This document shows positions 43,295 to 52,872 of a stretch of DNA of 64,000 nt, piece after piece. The stretch comes from CAUUCF01 sp963543695 (GTDB lineage: Bacteria > Pseudomonadota > Gammaproteobacteria > UBA9339): assembly GCA_963543695.1 (NCBI GenBank), contig CAUUCF010000002.1:43192-107191 (forward strand). Direction: 5' to 3'. Every line of letters begins with the position of its first letter. The stretch's first letter is position 1. The notes under the pieces were generated by a model. It did no database searches, was not told the DNA's origin, and was given only the letters and a program-made list of their open reading frames with translations. The position numbers and the translations under genes were made by a program.

Positions 43295-44257
43295 TTATTC
43301 CCCTTTTAAATCCCTACTCATTAAAATATCCACTACTACTTGTGGAGCTAACCGTTCTTCAAACAAGTGACAAATTAATTCTGTTAAGGGTACAGCAACG
43401 TTACATTGACGTGCTAAAATAATAATGTTCCTAGCGGTTTCAACTCCTTCTGCTACTGACTCCAATCGTTCGGTAATTTGTTTTAAAGTTAAACCTTCGG
43501 CTAACCACTTACCCACTCGATAATTACGACTTAAATCACTTGAACAAGTAGCAATTAAGTCACCGACACCTGATAAACCTAAAAAAGTTTCTGCTTTAGC
43601 CCCTAACCGCACGCCTAATCGAACAATCTCCCCAATCCCTCGGGCTAAAACTACCCCTTTTGCGTTATAACCTAAATTTTGCGCTTCAACGAAACCAGAA
43701 GCAATCGCCAAAACGTTTTTTAAAGCCCCTCCTAATTCTACCCCAATGACGTCTAAATTCGTATATATCCTAAATAACGGAGTACTTAAAATTTTTTGCC
43801 ATTTCAGCAATAAATGAGAGTCATACCCGGTTAATACGGAAGCCGTAGGTTTTTTTTGCAATATTTCGACAGCCAGATTCGGTCCTGACAAAACCATGAC
43901 GGGATTAGGTAATTCTTCTTGAATAACTACACTTAAACGTTTTAAAGAACCTATTTCTAAGCCTTTAGCCACGTTAATAACAGAGACTTCTGGTTTTAAT
44001 CTTTTTTTTAACGCTTGGCAAACGTTTCTAACACCTTTACTCGCAACGGCTAAAACGACTAAGTCACTCTCTTGGACCGCTTTAGTTAAATCTGGTTCTA
44101 TTGCAATTTCGTTAGCCAACCGATGAGGTATCGGTTTTTGGCAATAACGCTCTTTTGGCAATTCAATATCCCATAAAACAATTTTAGCAAATGAAGCTTT
44201 CCATAAATTAGCCAACGTTACTCCGTAACTACCTGCGCCTAAGATTGTTAAGTTCAT
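43295..44257 (-). CDS. gpsA: Glycerol-3-phosphate dehydrogenase [NAD(P)+]
   Basis: GpsA makes glycerol-3-phosphate for phospholipids. The 320-residue protein starts with the Rossmann loop LTILGAGSYGVTLANLW and has LSGPNLAVEI, the catalytic Lys region VELGGALKNVLAIASG and LSGVGDLIATCSSDLSRNY. Length fits the family. GAGGGAGT lies right before the ATG. It follows the glycosyltransferase gene by 52 bases on the same strand. Confidence 0.96.
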   Translation of the reverse strand: MNLTILGAGSYGVTLANLWKASFAKIVLWDIELPKERYCQKPIPHRLANEIAIEPDLTKAVQESDLVVLAVASKGVRNVCQALKKRLKPEVSVINVAKGLEIGSLKRLSVVIQEELPNPVMVLSGPNLAVEILQKKPTASVLTGYDSHLLLKWQKILSTPLFRIYTNLDVIGVELGGALKNVLAIASGFVEAQNLGYNAKGVVLARGIGEIVRLGVRLGAKAETFLGLSGVGDLIATCSSDLSRNYRVGKWLAEGLTLKQITERLESVAEGVETARNIIILARQCNVAVPLTELICHLFEERLAPQVVVDILMSRDLKGE

Positions 44258-44309
44258 ACTCCCTCTCGTACGATAATAGTTAATAATTTAAATGAAAATG
44301 GTCGTATAA

Positions 44310-45236
44310 TCAATTTTCGTTTAGGTTTGCTAAAAAAGTTTGCAGTTCAGGATAACGTTGAAATAAAATGGTTAAACCCTCGTTAATGCTAATCCCTTTA
44401 CCTTGGCGATTCACTTTACATAAACCATACTGCTGAGTTGCTGGTAAATAGGTAAAACGACTAATTTGAATGCCCCGAATCTTAACGCGATTAGCAACTG
44501 CCGCCCCCCAAAAATATAAGTCATCATGGGTAGGTAACAATTCAAAACCACTAGTTCTTGCCAAAAAAGTAGTCGACAAACAACCCGGAGGATACAAACA
44601 ACCTCCATAACCAATTAAAACGTTAAAATAGCTAGGATTATCGTAATCTCTACCCCACCTGACTCGTTCCGATAACCAACCAAAACCCGTTTTCGTTTTA
44701 CCAATTCGACCAATACGACCGGCAATTACTTCGTTCGGAAAACGTAAGTGGTTTTCGTACAAACGCGCTAACGTATCTTCAGCATAGTAAATATCGTCGT
44801 CAAAAGTGACGATAATCGCTTTAGGAAATAATTGTAAAGTCGGTATTAATTTTTTATAAGAACGTAGATTATCACACCAACGAATTTCTAATCCTAGCGT
44901 TTGTAAAGCCGTTAATGCCGTTGGAAGACCGTTAGGAAATTCTTCTTTAGCTAACCACAAAATCAAATAATCTGGTAAACAAGTTTGCAGTAAAAGCGAC
45001 TTAATCGTATCGATTACCGCGTTAATTCTAGCCGGAAAACTAGTTAAAGAAATGACCAACGGTATTGCTCGTTTCTTAACATTTAATCCAAAACGTTGCA
45101 CTTCACTTTTAGGTACTGGACGTTTTATTTTAATCTTAAAATGAAGACCTAAAATGAAAAAAACCCAATGATTATCCCATTCTCGCACCGAAAAAATACG
45201 TACTAATAAATATCTCCAGAAATTTTTATTGTTCAT
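44310..45236 (-). CDS. Glycosyltransferase-like protein
   Basis: The 308-residue protein has the fold signs of a family-2-like glycosyltransferase: VISLTSFPARINAVIDTIKSLLLQT at the start of the nucleotide-sugar domain, then LEIRWCDNLRSYKKLIPTLQ and the metal-binding DDD in VTFDDDIYYAEDTLARLYEN. Later GYGGCLYPPGC and THDDLYFWGAAVANRVKI resemble acceptor-site motifs of capsule or LPS mannosyltransferases. Acceptor and sugar are not known. It overlaps the pseudopilin gene by 11 bases. Confidence 0.8.
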   Translation of the reverse strand: MNNKNFWRYLLVRIFSVREWDNHWVFFILGLHFKIKIKRPVPKSEVQRFGLNVKKRAIPLVISLTSFPARINAVIDTIKSLLLQTCLPDYLILWLAKEEFPNGLPTALTALQTLGLEIRWCDNLRSYKKLIPTLQLFPKAIIVTFDDDIYYAEDTLARLYENHLRFPNEVIAGRIGRIGKTKTGFGWLSERVRWGRDYDNPSYFNVLIGYGGCLYPPGCLSTTFLARTSGFELLPTHDDLYFWGAAVANRVKIRGIQISRFTYLPATQQYGLCKVNRQGKGISINEGLTILFQRYPELQTFLANLNEN

Positions 45237-45672
45237 TATGATCTCGCTCGATTCTAATACTCCCGTTTTCCAAACAAATTAGACGCCATTTAAATTTTGA
45301 CCAATTAAAATACAAAGAACCGCGTGTATGTAATAATTTACCGTTTGGCAAAAAAATAATTTCTTGATTATATCCCCATTTATTTTTAAAACTTAATTGC
45401 CCTCCTGCAGGTATTTTTAAAGCTACTTCCTGTTTTTCAGGGGAAATTAGATAAACGACTTTTTGGTCCAGTAACAAAGATAATCGGCAATGACCTTCAA
45501 GCGCATAGGTACGCGTTTCTTTTAATAAATGTTCTAAATCAGAAACAAAAGCTCCCCCTAAAGTTAAAAGACGGTAATTACGAAAATTAACACTTCCGAC
45601 CGTAATTAAAATACTTACGATCGTTAACGCTACTAATACCTCTAAAAGGGTAAAACCTCTTATTCGTTTCAC
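45226..45672 (-). CDS. GspH/FimT-like pseudopilin
   Basis: The 148-residue protein is a prepilin: MKRIRG, cut before F, then FTLLEVLVALTIVSILITVGS with Glu at position 5 of the mature part. The rest, with SDLEHLLKETRTYALEGHCRLSLLL, matches the GspH/FimT family, minor pseudopilins of type II secretion or type IV pili. PilD (22365) would process it. FimT-type proteins can bind DNA in natural transformation, which fits comEC. It is 11 bases into the glycosyltransferase gene and 23 bases past rimM. Confidence 0.85.
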   Translation of the reverse strand: MKRIRGFTLLEVLVALTIVSILITVGSVNFRNYRLLTLGGAFVSDLEHLLKETRTYALEGHCRLSLLLDQKVVYLISPEKQEVALKIPAGGQLSFKNKWGYNQEIIFLPNGKLLHTRGSLYFNWSKFKWRLICLENGSIRIERDHNEQ

Positions 45673-45695
45673 GCTAAAAACTTAAGTTTCTGCAA

Positions 45696-46229
45696 TTAAT
45701 AATCTATTTCCCAATCGACTATAATTAATTTTAACGGTAAGTCCACTTTTATAATTACTTTATTAGCCACCGTTAAAAACGGTATTAAGATCCGTTTCCC
45801 CGTTTGATTTTCCACAACTAATACATCGTTTGAACCTGTAGGTAAAATACTAGTTACTTGACCTAGTTCTTGTTTTTTTACGTTAACAACGTTACAACCT
45901 AACAAATTAAACCAATAATATTCCCCTGCTTTTAAAACCGGGAAATCCTCTTCTGGCACATAAATAAGCTGGTTAACGAAAGACTGCGCTTGCTCTGGGG
46001 TAGTAATGCCTACTAAAGAAACTACAAAATAATCTCTAATTTGCTTTAAATGTTCAAAAAGCAATGCTTTTGCGTTACCATCAAACCAACGACTAAAATT
46101 TAATAAACCACTAGGAGCAGTAGTAAACGGATATACTTTTAGCTGCCCTTTTACGCCGTAAGTACTTCCGAACTTGGCAATGGCCTGACACTGCTTAGGC
46201 AGAAGCACTTCCCTCGTTTGCGGAGCCAT
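45696..46229 (-). CDS. rimM: Ribosome maturation factor RimM
   Basis: RimM helps assemble the 30S head, near bS16 and uS19. The 177-residue protein has AIAKFGSTYGVKGQLKVYPFTT, then GEYYWFNLLGCNVVN and the PRC-barrel block VLVVENQTGKRILIPFL. The ATG at 46229 overlaps rpsP by 35 bases; a GTG at 46208 (overlap 14 bases) is a shorter option that removes seven non-conserved residues. trmD and rplS, which usually follow, are absent here. Confidence 0.93.
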   Translation of the reverse strand: MAPQTREVLLPKQCQAIAKFGSTYGVKGQLKVYPFTTAPSGLLNFSRWFDGNAKALLFEHLKQIRDYFVVSLVGITTPEQAQSFVNQLIYVPEEDFPVLKAGEYYWFNLLGCNVVNVKKQELGQVTSILPTGSNDVLVVENQTGKRILIPFLTVANKVIIKVDLPLKLIIVDWEIDY

Positions 46230-46548
46230 TTTTCGCTGCTGCTTTATTCATCAAACGCAGCTTATTTTTCTGCAAGCGTAACGCTTTACGTTGAGCGGCT
46301 TTTTCAGGGTCAGCCCCTTCTTTTAATAACGCAGCAACTCGTTCAGAAGGTTGAGCTCCTATTTTTAGCCAATAATCTACCCTTTCTTGTTTTAAATCTA
46401 AACGATGTTCCCCACCTACTGCGATCGGATTAAAAAAACCGACTTGTTCCAAATAACGACCATCACGAGCACAGCGTTGATCTGCAACTACCACTTTATA
46501 AAAAGGCTGCTTTTTTGCTCCGCCTCGCGATAAACGAATCACTACCAT
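46195..46548 (-). CDS. rpsP: Ribosomal protein bS16
   Basis: bS16 is a small-subunit protein. I start at the ATG at 46548, giving MVVIRLSRGGAKKQPFYKVVV, the canonical beginning; another ATG lies five codons upstream at 46563. The 117-residue product has the core with DGRYLEQVGFFNPIA and a long Lys/Ala/Asn-rich tail of about 35 residues beyond the usual 80-85. The end overlaps rimM. Confidence 0.95.
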   Translation of the reverse strand: MVVIRLSRGGAKKQPFYKVVVADQRCARDGRYLEQVGFFNPIAVGGEHRLDLKQERVDYWLKIGAQPSERVAALLKEGADPEKAAQRKALRLQKNKLRLMNKAAAKNGSANEGSASA

Positions 46549-46687
46549 ATCTAACCTATTCATCCTATTTTTGTTTCATTCTATGATAAAAAAATAAAAA
46601 AGCAATCCTCTTCTTGCTAAAAATTTGAAATCGCCATTTTTTTTCTTTATATTTTGACGTATACCACGTTTTACTATTAAAATAAAA

Positions 46688-47761
46688 ATGAAAATCTATT
46701 TAGTTGGCGGAGCAGTTAGAGACCAGTTATTAAAATTGCCAGTTAAAGAACGAGACTATGTTGTCGTAGGAGCTACTCGTGAACAAATGTTACAACTAGG
46801 TTTTAAGCAAGTAGGTAAAGATTTCCCGGTTTTTTTACATCCGTTAACTAACGCTGAATACGCTCTAGCCCGTACCGAACGTAAAAACGGTCGTGGTTAT
46901 TTAGGTTTTGAATGCTTTGCCGAACCAACCGTTTCTTTAGAAGACGATCTAAAACGTCGCGATCTAACGATGAATGCAATCGCTTTAGATGAAACAAATG
47001 GCCAGCTTATCGATCCTTACGGTGGTCAACAAGACCTAAAAAACAAAATCATTCGACATGTTTCTGACGCTTTCATTGAAGATCCGTTAAGGATTTTAAG
47101 GGTAGCCCGATTTGCCGCTAAATTTCCTGATTTTAAAATTGCCTCTCAAACGATCTGTTTAATGAAACAAATGGTGCAAGAAATAGATGCCTTAGTTCCG
47201 GAACGAGTATGGCAAGAATGGCAAAAATCTTTTGTTACTCGTTCTCCTATCCGTTTCATTCAAGTTTTAAAGCAAATTGGTGCTTTAGAAAAATTATTTC
47301 CAGAAATTGCTCCTTTTAATCAACGAATTTACCAAAATTTGAAAAAATTAACTTCGAACTTTACTAGCGAAGAAGTTTTTGGCGCGATCTTTGCTGCAAT
47401 TCCCTTGACTAACGCAGAAAAATTTTTGAACCGCTATCGCATTTCAAAACAACAAAAATCTTTAGTAAAAGCCCTAGCGTCTTTACAAACGCTTTCGGCT
47501 CAGAGCTCACTAGAAAACGTCGTAACGATGCTAGAAAATTTAAACTGTTTCAGGCATAATCCTCATCTCCTGACTAGTTTAAATATCCTAGCACGAATTC
47601 ACCCGCAAAATAAAAATTTTTTACAACACGTCTATCAATGCTATCAAATTACAAATAACGTTAAAATTACCGAAAGCGAATTAGCCCGTTTAGCACCCAT
47701 ACAAATTAAACGTTACCTTCACCAAAAAAGATTAACTGCCATTCAACAAACTTTTCGTTAA
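46688..47761 (+). CDS. cca: CCA-adding tRNA nucleotidyltransferase
   Basis: The enzyme adds or repairs the CCA end of tRNAs. The 357-residue class II protein has KIYLVGGAVRDQLLKLPVKERDYV with the catalytic D-x-D equivalent (ERDYVVVG), ARTERKNGRGYLGF, and the RRDLTMNAIALDE block. Then PLRILRVARFAAKF follows. It resembles E. coli Cca but is shorter (E. coli 412), lacking the C-terminal HD part. Both tRNA genes here lack an encoded CCA, so it is needed. Its last 4 bases overlap the end of the SecA-like gene. Confidence 0.95.
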   Translation: MKIYLVGGAVRDQLLKLPVKERDYVVVGATREQMLQLGFKQVGKDFPVFLHPLTNAEYALARTERKNGRGYLGFECFAEPTVSLEDDLKRRDLTMNAIALDETNGQLIDPYGGQQDLKNKIIRHVSDAFIEDPLRILRVARFAAKFPDFKIASQTICLMKQMVQEIDALVPERVWQEWQKSFVTRSPIRFIQVLKQIGALEKLFPEIAPFNQRIYQNLKKLTSNFTSEEVFGAIFAAIPLTNAEKFLNRYRISKQQKSLVKALASLQTLSAQSSLENVVTMLENLNCFRHNPHLLTSLNILARIHPQNKNFLQHVYQCYQITNNVKITESELARLAPIQIKRYLHQKRLTAIQQTFR

Positions 47762-50700
47762 ATTTTCATCTGCGGGTTGTTTGTTTCGTTGGCGATCGGA
47801 GCGATTACTTGCGTAAGTTGTTCGTTTAACGTTTCGATAATTTTTGCTGCACATTTTCCCTTTAATTCTTTTAAAGCGTTATTAATCTCCTTTACCGTTT
47901 CTTTTAGTATTTTAGTAGGATCTTTCGCTAAATTACCGATCTGCTGAACGATATGAACTACTTTTTTGTACGTTCCATCGGCATCTAATTCTGACACGAC
48001 TCCTTCTAATCGTTCTTTTTCCTCTTGCGTTGCGTTAACACATGCTAAACCGAGGCGATCTAATAATTTTACTCGTACTTGCTTAACTAAAAATTCAAAA
48101 GCTCGAGCATTTTGGGCATTATACCAAGATAATTGGGCATCTATCCGTAAATTACCCGTAGTTAACCCTTTAGCAAGGCTCGCTACTTGATGCAGTAATT
48201 CATCACTTTTTATGTCAAAATTTTCGCACCAATCCATAATTTCTTTTTGAATATCCTCGAGCTTGGTACCTTTGACCATCAACATCTCTTGTAAAAGAGG
48301 TAATTCTTTATCCTTAATTTGAAAAGGCGTATGTTTATTTTGCATATTAGTTTGATCAAATTGAAAACAAGTTTGACCATACACTAAATTATAAAATTCA
48401 CATTGAATTTTTTTAATCTCAACGAAGTGATCATTATCCCGCTGTACATGTAAAATGTTAGCCGTAATTTTTAAAATATTGTCTATATCTATATACGATT
48501 GCTGATTATTACTGATCATCGTGGTAGCTTCAGATATTTGACTCATTACTTTTGTAATTCGTTGTAAAATCTCATTAATGTTGTAATGTTTATAACTACC
48601 GTTTAACATGACTCCTTCTAAGAATTTTGCGTCTGCTTTAGGTAACGTTGATCCAAATTGTGTTAAAAGATGGTCCAGTTCCGCTTGCACTTCTGGATAT
48701 TGCTGCCGTTCTTCCATCAAATACCGTTGAATATCTTCTTCGACCTCGTTCGTTTTCTTCATTTCGTTAAAAGATTGGACCAATTTAGTTTTTAAAGTAA
48801 TTAATACGCTTTTTTTAGGATCCGTGATTCGAATAATAGTTTCATCGAATAAATCTTGGATTAACCTTGTTTGCTCACTAAACGCCCGATGCGTTATATT
48901 TAACGCTGCTTCTTTTTGTTCGTACTCTTCCCGTATTCGTTTTAAAATCGATAATCGACGGCGATTAGTAAAAGCGATCTTTTTCCCTAAAAAGGACCAA
49001 CTGTATACTCCTGTTCTTTCGTTAGCGGTAATTGCCTGACCATATTCTTGACTAATTTCTTGCCAGTTATAAATCGGAACAATTTCTCCAAAAGCCCCGT
49101 ATCTTCCGGTTCGTCCTTTAATCTGCCCTTCTATTTTTTCGTCAATAAAATAATCCCCAATAATGACCTGTTCTAAGTTCTTAATGTCGACCCCTCTCCC
49201 CATCGCTTGAGTAGCAACAATCACCGTTTCTGTTTTCGTAGCTAATCGATCAAAATCTTGCTTACTAATGATTTCTCCCGTTTGTTGCAGATAATGCCCC
49301 ATTTGATCTACTCGGAACTGCAAGTATTGATCTCCTACCACTTGCAAAATGGTCAATGGTCCCTTATTGTCCTTTTGTAATTGTCCTAACAAAGCATGCA
49401 CTGAAACTTTACATTTTGCTTCCGTATTACGAATTAATAACCTGGCCCCATGTTTTTGATTCCTCTGTAATTTTAACGGACGTAATAAATTTTTATAAAG
49501 GGCATAATGATGTTTCTCTTGATCGGCAGCAAAAACAGTATCTCTTAACTGTTTTAAATCTACGTTATGAGGAGCCGTATTTAAGATCGTAATACCCGCT
49601 TCTTTACTTTGTTTTCTCAGTTCTTCACTTCCGAAAGTACCAGTAATCCCACAATACCAATCCATCGAACGAACAACGTTCCAATCTGCCGTTGTATCTA
49701 CAATTTTATTCTCGGCCTTAATTTCATACGGTAAATCGTCTGGCTGCTCAATTTGCAAACGTGCAGCCAATAACTGATGCACTCCCCCACTAAAAGCTGC
49801 TCCTTCAATCACGTGTTGTTCGTCATTAAGCACTTTAATCGTTTTTTTATATTTTCCCGTTCGCGAATCTTTAGTTTCCGTTACGGTATAGCGAGGATAA
49901 ACGTTATTGCTGCGAACAAAATCTGCCGCCATACGAGCGCTATCTAACCAATCAATTAACATTTGATCATCAAGCTGTTTAACCAATTCCTGCCCTAATA
50001 CTGCTTGCAATTTACCCCTTAAAGCATAGGCATGCGTCAATAATAAGTCACTTAACGATTTTTCTTCCGCTTTTAAAAATTCACTACTGTGTTCGTCAAA
50101 ATATTCATTAATTTTTTGATAAAATTGTTTCCTTTGGTTCGCTTTAATTAAAGACCAAGCAGTTGAATAATTAGATTTCGTCGAAACGTTATAAAAAATC
50201 TGATCTGCTTCGTCAAAAATTCCTGCTTTTTTTACGTTCTTAGTAGGATCTTCATTCTTTTTATCGATACACGCTGCTTTCCACAAAGCATAATCACTCG
50301 TCGTTGAATAATAAACTTGCTTCGCTTGATAATTAATGTTAAAACTCGAAGCTTTATCTATATATTCTGGTTGCACCCCAAAATAACGCCAGAAATTCTT
50401 TGATTCTTCAAAATCTCGTTTTGATAAATGCGGATTAGAAGTAAACATGTTAACGGCATAACCGTCGATCCAACGCATCCCTCCCAACAACCTGCTAATA
50501 TAACTTTTTCCCTCTCCAGTATTGATCTGTAAACCTAGTCCTCGGTTAAATTTCGTTTGTAATATGACATCGATTATTTGCGTAGAATTAGGAGTATGGC
50601 CAGTAGTTCTATAAATCACTTCTGTTAAACAAGCTAAAGCTTCTAATTTTAATAAATATCTTTCCTTAATTTCCCCTGTTTCTGCTAGTTGTTGCTGTAT

Positions 50701-52674
50701 GGCGATTAACTTATCGGATAACTGCTTTTTCGTTAACCGAGAAGCTGTCTCTTGCGCATATTGCATTACGTAAGCAACGTCTTTTTCAATGTCTTGTAAA
50801 AACTGCGTATCTCGCTTCGTCCCAAATAATTCCGGATTATCTTTTTGCAACTGATTTAAAAAAGGCTTTACCCTAATTTGGTCGTAAAATTTTTGTTGAG
50901 TAATAATGTACGCTTCTTTACCTACCTCATATTCCCGGTGATCTTGATAAGGATCACGTTCAAATTCTGCAACCGCGTTTTCTACCGTTTTATCTTTAGT
51001 CGTATTAATCAAAAGCTTATTTAATTGCTCAAAATTAGGGCACGGTACGTTATCATACAACGCTTGAATTGCAGCTAGACTCTTTTCTTCTAGCCCTTTT
51101 AACATGTCGATATTGTTAACAAAAAGGTTAACGTGACTTATATCGATTGCGTACGAATCTTGGGATAAAGCTTTCAATAAAATGTCTTTAAGAAGCCCGT
51201 TCTCTTTTTGAAGCACGGAGATCAATTCATAAACCATTTTGGCTTCACCATGCCGTTTTAATAACACTTCGGCAATTTCCAATATTGCTTGATCCTGAAA
51301 CAATCGCTGTAATTTTTCTAACGTTTCCCCAATAACTTCACGCTCTTTTTGTAATAAACCAATCGCAAAAGTAGCTAATTGCACGGTATTTTCTTGTTGA
51401 TATAACCGTTGTAATACGGATAAAACGTTATCTAAACCTGATTTATCTATATCACCATTCTTAATCATCGTTAATAACGCTACTGCGTCTTCCATTCGAC
51501 TCCACGCAGGTAAATACTGCCATTGTCTGATTAAATTCTCCCAAAGGACTAATTTTTCATCGTTCAACGCATCCATCTCTCCTAAGTTTACCAACGCTTT
51601 TTCTAAAGTTGGAAAATTACTTACCCCCTTATTATACACCTTTAGAATCGAGCTAACGCTATTTAGACATAACGTTAAATTACCCGTTTTTTGTAAGATT
51701 TGCGCTAATACTCCATTCACCTTTGGATGTGTATTACTGTATTGAAAGACCTCCTCTAAATATTTACCTAATAATTCATTATACGATAACAACGTCTTAA
51801 AATTACCTAATAAATTTGTTTTAGCGTTAGGAGTATATTGGTTAATCGTTCTTTCTTCGTTAAATTGAAAACCAGTTTCTTTACTGATCTCTAAAATTAT
51901 CGGGTTAACTTCTAACGCTAATTTTTCTAAAGTACTTCTTAATTTTTGGAAACTTTGATCAGCCGCATTACAAATAATTTTGTTCACGCTCACAACACTA
52001 GTAACCAAAAAATTATTACTCAGCTTCTCAATACTATCAATTACTGCCTCTGCTAACTGTTCTTCGTCCGTCGTCGCATATTGCGTTTTAGAAAAAAACG
52101 ATTTAGCCATTTGATGATTTTGTATTTGATCACTTAGGGCTAAATCCTTAAGATCTTGTAACGTTAACGTAGAAACGTTCTCGTTAATCACGCCAAATTG
52201 TTTCAATAAATTTACAATTTCTGGCACAAATAAATGGGCAACGTCGGTATTTTTAAAAGTAACCTGCTTATTTAAATCGACTAATTTATCCGTATTTAAT
52301 GAAAAATCTACCGTTACTTGTTTTTGTAAAGCACGCTTTTCTAAAATTTGTTTTACTTTATTTTCAAGCTGTTCATAGACGTCGTCTGTAAGTTTTATAT
52401 CGTTCTGGGTTTGATTCACCGCGGCTAATAATTCATCCGTTTCTGCAAAAGATAACGGTTGATAAGGGTTTACTTGCATCGTACTTAGCACTATTGCTAT
52501 TCTTCTAACTAAATCGGGACTTAATCCTTTTAAACTTTCACTGATAGCTGCATAGTGATTATAAAAATCCACTATTTTCGCGTTTTTTCGAAAAAGTTGC
52601 CGCCCCTCTAAAAAACTCACTGAGCTCATGGCTATTACGTTACTTTTTTGTATATTTATTTCTTCTAAATCCAA
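47758..52674 (-). CDS. Giant SecA-like ATPase
   Basis: This 1638-residue protein carries a SecA-type DEAD motor in its middle third. Walker A is NTGEGKSY (K723), Walker B FDEAD (D821), then GITGTFG, VATQAMGRGVDI and QIKGRTGRYG (around residues 1185-1195). The order and spacing match SecA, but 700 residues come before, mostly helical and unknown, and the region after residue 1250 is long and helical too. It is not the housekeeping SecA. Similar long SecA-like proteins occur in host-associated gammaproteobacteria and are suspected to be secreted. It is the third gene of a three-gene unit, 0 bases after the 65-aa gene. Confidence 0.85.
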   Translation of the reverse strand: MDLEEINIQKSNVIAMSSVSFLEGRQLFRKNAKIVDFYNHYAAISESLKGLSPDLVRRIAIVLSTMQVNPYQPLSFAETDELLAAVNQTQNDIKLTDDVYEQLENKVKQILEKRALQKQVTVDFSLNTDKLVDLNKQVTFKNTDVAHLFVPEIVNLLKQFGVINENVSTLTLQDLKDLALSDQIQNHQMAKSFFSKTQYATTDEEQLAEAVIDSIEKLSNNFLVTSVVSVNKIICNAADQSFQKLRSTLEKLALEVNPIILEISKETGFQFNEERTINQYTPNAKTNLLGNFKTLLSYNELLGKYLEEVFQYSNTHPKVNGVLAQILQKTGNLTLCLNSVSSILKVYNKGVSNFPTLEKALVNLGEMDALNDEKLVLWENLIRQWQYLPAWSRMEDAVALLTMIKNGDIDKSGLDNVLSVLQRLYQQENTVQLATFAIGLLQKEREVIGETLEKLQRLFQDQAILEIAEVLLKRHGEAKMVYELISVLQKENGLLKDILLKALSQDSYAIDISHVNLFVNNIDMLKGLEEKSLAAIQALYDNVPCPNFEQLNKLLINTTKDKTVENAVAEFERDPYQDHREYEVGKEAYIITQQKFYDQIRVKPFLNQLQKDNPELFGTKRDTQFLQDIEKDVAYVMQYAQETASRLTKKQLSDKLIAIQQQLAETGEIKERYLLKLEALACLTEVIYRTTGHTPNSTQIIDVILQTKFNRGLGLQINTGEGKSYISRLLGGMRWIDGYAVNMFTSNPHLSKRDFEESKNFWRYFGVQPEYIDKASSFNINYQAKQVYYSTTSDYALWKAACIDKKNEDPTKNVKKAGIFDEADQIFYNVSTKSNYSTAWSLIKANQRKQFYQKINEYFDEHSSEFLKAEEKSLSDLLLTHAYALRGKLQAVLGQELVKQLDDQMLIDWLDSARMAADFVRSNNVYPRYTVTETKDSRTGKYKKTIKVLNDEQHVIEGAAFSGGVHQLLAARLQIEQPDDLPYEIKAENKIVDTTADWNVVRSMDWYCGITGTFGSEELRKQSKEAGITILNTAPHNVDLKQLRDTVFAADQEKHHYALYKNLLRPLKLQRNQKHGARLLIRNTEAKCKVSVHALLGQLQKDNKGPLTILQVVGDQYLQFRVDQMGHYLQQTGEIISKQDFDRLATKTETVIVATQAMGRGVDIKNLEQVIIGDYFIDEKIEGQIKGRTGRYGAFGEIVPIYNWQEISQEYGQAITANERTGVYSWSFLGKKIAFTNRRRLSILKRIREEYEQKEAALNITHRAFSEQTRLIQDLFDETIIRITDPKKSVLITLKTKLVQSFNEMKKTNEVEEDIQRYLMEERQQYPEVQAELDHLLTQFGSTLPKADAKFLEGVMLNGSYKHYNINEILQRITKVMSQISEATTMISNNQQSYIDIDNILKITANILHVQRDNDHFVEIKKIQCEFYNLVYGQTCFQFDQTNMQNKHTPFQIKDKELPLLQEMLMVKGTKLEDIQKEIMDWCENFDIKSDELLHQVASLAKGLTTGNLRIDAQLSWYNAQNARAFEFLVKQVRVKLLDRLGLACVNATQEEKERLEGVVSELDADGTYKKVVHIVQQIGNLAKDPTKILKETVKEINNALKELKGKCAAKIIETLNEQLTQVIAPIANETNNPQMKI

Positions 52675-52872
52675 TTAATTTCGAGCTAATAATTTAGTAA
52701 ATTCTGGTGAATCAAAGGCGATGATTTCCCCCTTCTGCTGCCTAAGCTCAAACCCTTCCTGTTGAGAGAAAAGCTGAGCAAATAAATCTTGACTACAAAT
52801 TAAAATTTTTAAAACGTTCTCTAAAAAATTACTGTCTCCGTTTAAATCACTTTTTAATAACTCTCGATACAA
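52675..52872 (-). CDS. Small protein of the SecA-like operon
   Basis: This 65-residue frame (LENVLKILICSQDLFAQLF in its middle) has no recognised family. Its start lies 19 bases inside the 672-aa gene, and its TAA touches the ATG of the SecA-like gene. The lack of any gap suggests either coupled translation or that it was once the C-terminus of the 672-aa protein and was separated by a frameshift. Confidence 0.5.
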   Translation of the reverse strand: MYRELLKSDLNGDSNFLENVLKILICSQDLFAQLFSQQEGFELRQQKGEIIAFDSPEFTKLLARN